Shown here: positions 62,119 through 64,000 of the stretch, piece after piece | Layout of the letters: the number at the start of each line of letters is the position of its first letter | Position numbering within the stretch: the first letter of the stretch is position 1 | NCBI RefSeq assembly: GCF_018861295.1 | Contig: NZ_JAHLDM010000019.1 | Location: 41,449-105,448, forward strand | Reading direction: 5' to 3' | DNA length: 64,000 nucleotides | Source: Clostridium_AD estertheticum_D | GTDB lineage: Bacteria; Bacillota; Clostridia; Clostridiales; Clostridiaceae | The notes under the pieces: generated by a model | Told to the model about the DNA's origin: nothing | The model's input: the letters and a program-made list of their open reading frames with translations, nothing else | Database searches by the model: none | Program-made: the position numbers and the translations under genes

Positions 62119-63744
62119 TCAAATTTTAAATTTTTCTACGCTTTCAGATAAACTTTGTGCCATACCTGCAAGGGTTTCTGCTGTTGCAGTCATCTCTTCT
62201 GAAAAAGCCGTCTGCTGCTGCGTCGTAGCTGAAATTTCCTCAGCTGATGCTGCTACTTCTTCTGAAACACTTGCTACCGATTCTACTTTTTCCACCACAT
62301 AATTTTTAGACTTAACTGCAGATTCTAATGCATAATTTACATTTTGAATTTGAGGATCTATAAGCTTAACTTCATCCAATATATCCTTAAATGAAGCAAC
62401 TGTACTCTCCACTGTAACAACCTGCTCTTCAATTTTATCAGTTACGAGGTTAGCTTTACTTGAGACTTCCTTTGTATCCTTAGTAACTGTGCTTACAAGT
62501 TCCATAATTCCATTTGAGGAAGATGAAACTTGTTCTGCAAGTTTTCTTATCTCATCTGCAACTACCGCAAATCCCTTTCCTGATTCGCCAGCCCTAGCAG
62601 CTTCTATGGAAGCATTAAGTGCGAGCAGATTAGTTTGTCCAGCAACATTATTTATAACCTCTGTAATAGCTGTAATTTTTTCTACGCTGACATTCAATAA
62701 TAGAAGTTTTTCCGTAACATATTTAAATCCCTGTCTTATATCTTCCACAGAGCTTACAAGGTCTTCTATTCTTAACGCTCCAATATCCGCAGCCCCTTTA
62801 ATTTTACTACTTCCTACTGAAACCATTTGAGCATTTTCATTTATAGTATCAAATGTTTTTGTAAATTCTTCAAGCAATGTAACTGATTCAATAAGATTTT
62901 GACTTTGTTTTGTAGCACCATCAGCAACCTCTCCTACAGCCCTTGTAATTTCCATGCTAGATGATGCAACTTCTTCACTAGAAGCAGAAAGAGTCTGAGA
63001 AACACCATTTAAGTCGCTCGTGGTACTTTTTATACTTCCAATCATCTCTCTAAGTGTTTCTAAAGTTTTATTCATAGCTTTAGCTAAAACACCAACTTCA
63101 TCCTTAGATCCTACTTTCAAAATAGCGGTAAAATCACCCTCCGAAATTGTTTCTAATGCTGAAACTACATTTTTAATAGGTTTTGTAATCTTAGAAGAAA
63201 AAAAGTATGCAAATATTAGTATTAGAATTAAACTTGTTACAAATAATAATCCTATTTTCTTTATAATATTAAGAGCAATATATTTTAAATCTTGAGTATT
63301 AATTGTAATTGATGAAACCCCAATAATTTTACCATCCTTCAACTTTGGAACAACCGTAGTAGATCCTTCATATTCTTTACTTATATAATCCTTAGTATTC
63401 CCATCCTTAAGTGCTTCTAATTCTTTTGCATTCCCTGATTTTCCTATTTGACTCCTGTCGCTATTTATAACCACCTTTCCATTTAAATCCATATACTGAA
63501 AATTTGTAATGCTAGGTTGTGCCTTACATATTTCATCCATATAAGACTGAGTATCCGTTATATTATAATTAGATTTTTCTAAACTCATATTTGCTTGTCC
63601 TATGATTATTTTACTATCTGATTTGATCTGATCATTGAGCATGCTACCCATGTTTACAGCAATTAAAGCAAACATAGTTACCATACTTATAATTGCTACT
63701 GACATAAAACCTGCCGTTACCTTCTTTCTAAGCGAATTGAACAC
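62119..63744 (-). CDS. methyl-accepting chemotaxis protein
   Basis: The 541-residue transducer has a first helix (VAIISMVTMFALIAVNMG), a modest outside sensor domain of about 125 residues of the single-Cache type (FQYMDLNGKVVINSDRSQIG, KIIGVSSITINTQ), a second helix (IGLLFVTSLILILIFAYFF), HAMP, and the signalling domain with tip QTNLLALNASIEAARAGESGKGF. It lacks the dCache sensor of the chemoreceptor at 30572 and so detects something different. Ligand unknown. Confidence 0.94.
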   Translation of the reverse strand: MFNSLRKKVTAGFMSVAIISMVTMFALIAVNMGSMLNDQIKSDSKIIIGQANMSLEKSNYNITDTQSYMDEICKAQPSITNFQYMDLNGKVVINSDRSQIGKSGNAKELEALKDGNTKDYISKEYEGSTTVVPKLKDGKIIGVSSITINTQDLKYIALNIIKKIGLLFVTSLILILIFAYFFSSKITKPIKNVVSALETISEGDFTAILKVGSKDEVGVLAKAMNKTLETLREMIGSIKSTTSDLNGVSQTLSASSEEVASSSMEITRAVGEVADGATKQSQNLIESVTLLEEFTKTFDTINENAQMVSVGSSKIKGAADIGALRIEDLVSSVEDIRQGFKYVTEKLLLLNVSVEKITAITEVINNVAGQTNLLALNASIEAARAGESGKGFAVVADEIRKLAEQVSSSSNGIMELVSTVTKDTKEVSSKANLVTDKIEEQVVTVESTVASFKDILDEVKLIDPQIQNVNYALESAVKSKNYVVEKVESVASVSEEVAASAEEISATTQQQTAFSEEMTATAETLAGMAQSLSESVEKFKI

Positions 63745-63911
63745 TTATACCATCTCCTTTATTATGACTCTCGATTTTATTATCTTATGTGACGAAAAAA
63801 ATGTCAATATTTTTTATTTTTTGAACTTATAAGTAATAATATGAATAAATAAGGTAGAATTACTATTTAAAGCAATTCTACCTTATTCTATATTACACTT
63901 TAATTAAATTT

Positions 63912-64000
63912 TTAATAAATATCAACTATAGTACCATCAATACCCAAAACTAATGTTTTAAATTCATCTACTTTAACCTCAGTTAAAAATCCGTCTATAC
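63912..64000 (-). CDS. C-terminal part of a gene cut by the window edge
   Basis: The last 28 codons and stop read IDGFLTEVKVDEFKTLVLGI and then DGTIVDIY. The end GTIVDIY matches the remnant at 30505-30579 (GSIVDIY). The frame is open to the edge. No family can be assigned from this fragment. Confidence 0.6.
   Translation of the reverse strand, partial: IDGFLTEVKVDEFKTLVLGIDGTIVDIY

Overview
The window is AT-rich, densely coded DNA from a Firmicute of the Clostridium type. The evidence is strong AGGAGG-type ribosome sites with frequent GTG and TTG starts, the MurT/GatD pair, a B12-dependent ribonucleotide reductase, CvfB, a Fur-family regulator, FtsH, two chemoreceptors and a panBCD operon. 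I cannot name the species from sequence alone.

Layout. (1) 1-5.8 kb: the end of a repeat lipoprotein, cvfB, a gamma-carbonic-anhydrase-like protein, and nrdJ with a well-formed promoter overlapped by a likely NrdR operator. (2) 5.82-22.53 kb: a Tn7-like transposon directly downstream of the nrdJ stop codon. It carries tnsA, tnsB, tnsC and a TnsD/TniQ protein, and at each end repeated TnsB-type sites in inverted orientation: four at exact 21-bp spacing next to tnsA and three dispersed ones at the far end. Its cargo is two defence modules on the opposite strand: a three-gene ABC-3C-like set (HNH protein, small middle component, SMC-like ATPase) and a two-gene RADAR-type set (rdrA ATPase, rdrB adenosine deaminase with all metal-binding and catalytic motifs). 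No cas genes or CRISPR array are present, so targeting is probably by TnsD recognition of the end of nrdJ, as Tn7 uses glmS. (3) 22.6-26 kb: a four-gene ABC-2 exporter operon and a 52-residue membrane peptide gene. (4) 26-33.4 kb: a DHA2 drug exporter divergent from its TetR regulator with two matching operators, an FMN-binding protein, LemA and TPM proteins, and a chemoreceptor. (5) 33.4-36.5 kb: a foldback repeat, then panB-panC-panD and a DUF378 protein. (6) 36.5-44 kb: two unknown proteins, plsC, a ComEC-like hydrolase, uppP, an EamA transporter with a non-ATG start, and murT-gatD. (7) 44-53 kb: two related HTH-TPR regulators, a small YtxH-like protein, a multi-PAS histidine kinase, RNase H and ftsH. 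(8) 53-64 kb: rhomboid, HD-GYP, fur, pepD, mntP-like, corA, three envelope proteins including a SLAP-domain protein, a second chemoreceptor, and a gene cut by the window edge.

A roughly 236-bp foldback repeat with TATGAATTTCTC ends occurs in full near 39.2, 43.7 and 52.9 kb, with partial copies at 43.6 and 53.1 kb. At 52.5-52.9 kb its left arm is iterated about every 155 bp. Two genes, nrdJ and panC, have an unusual start region: a strong Shine-Dalgarno, then a hairpin, then the start codon. The most notable object is the Tn7-like island carrying RADAR and ABC-3C at a probable nrdJ attachment site.
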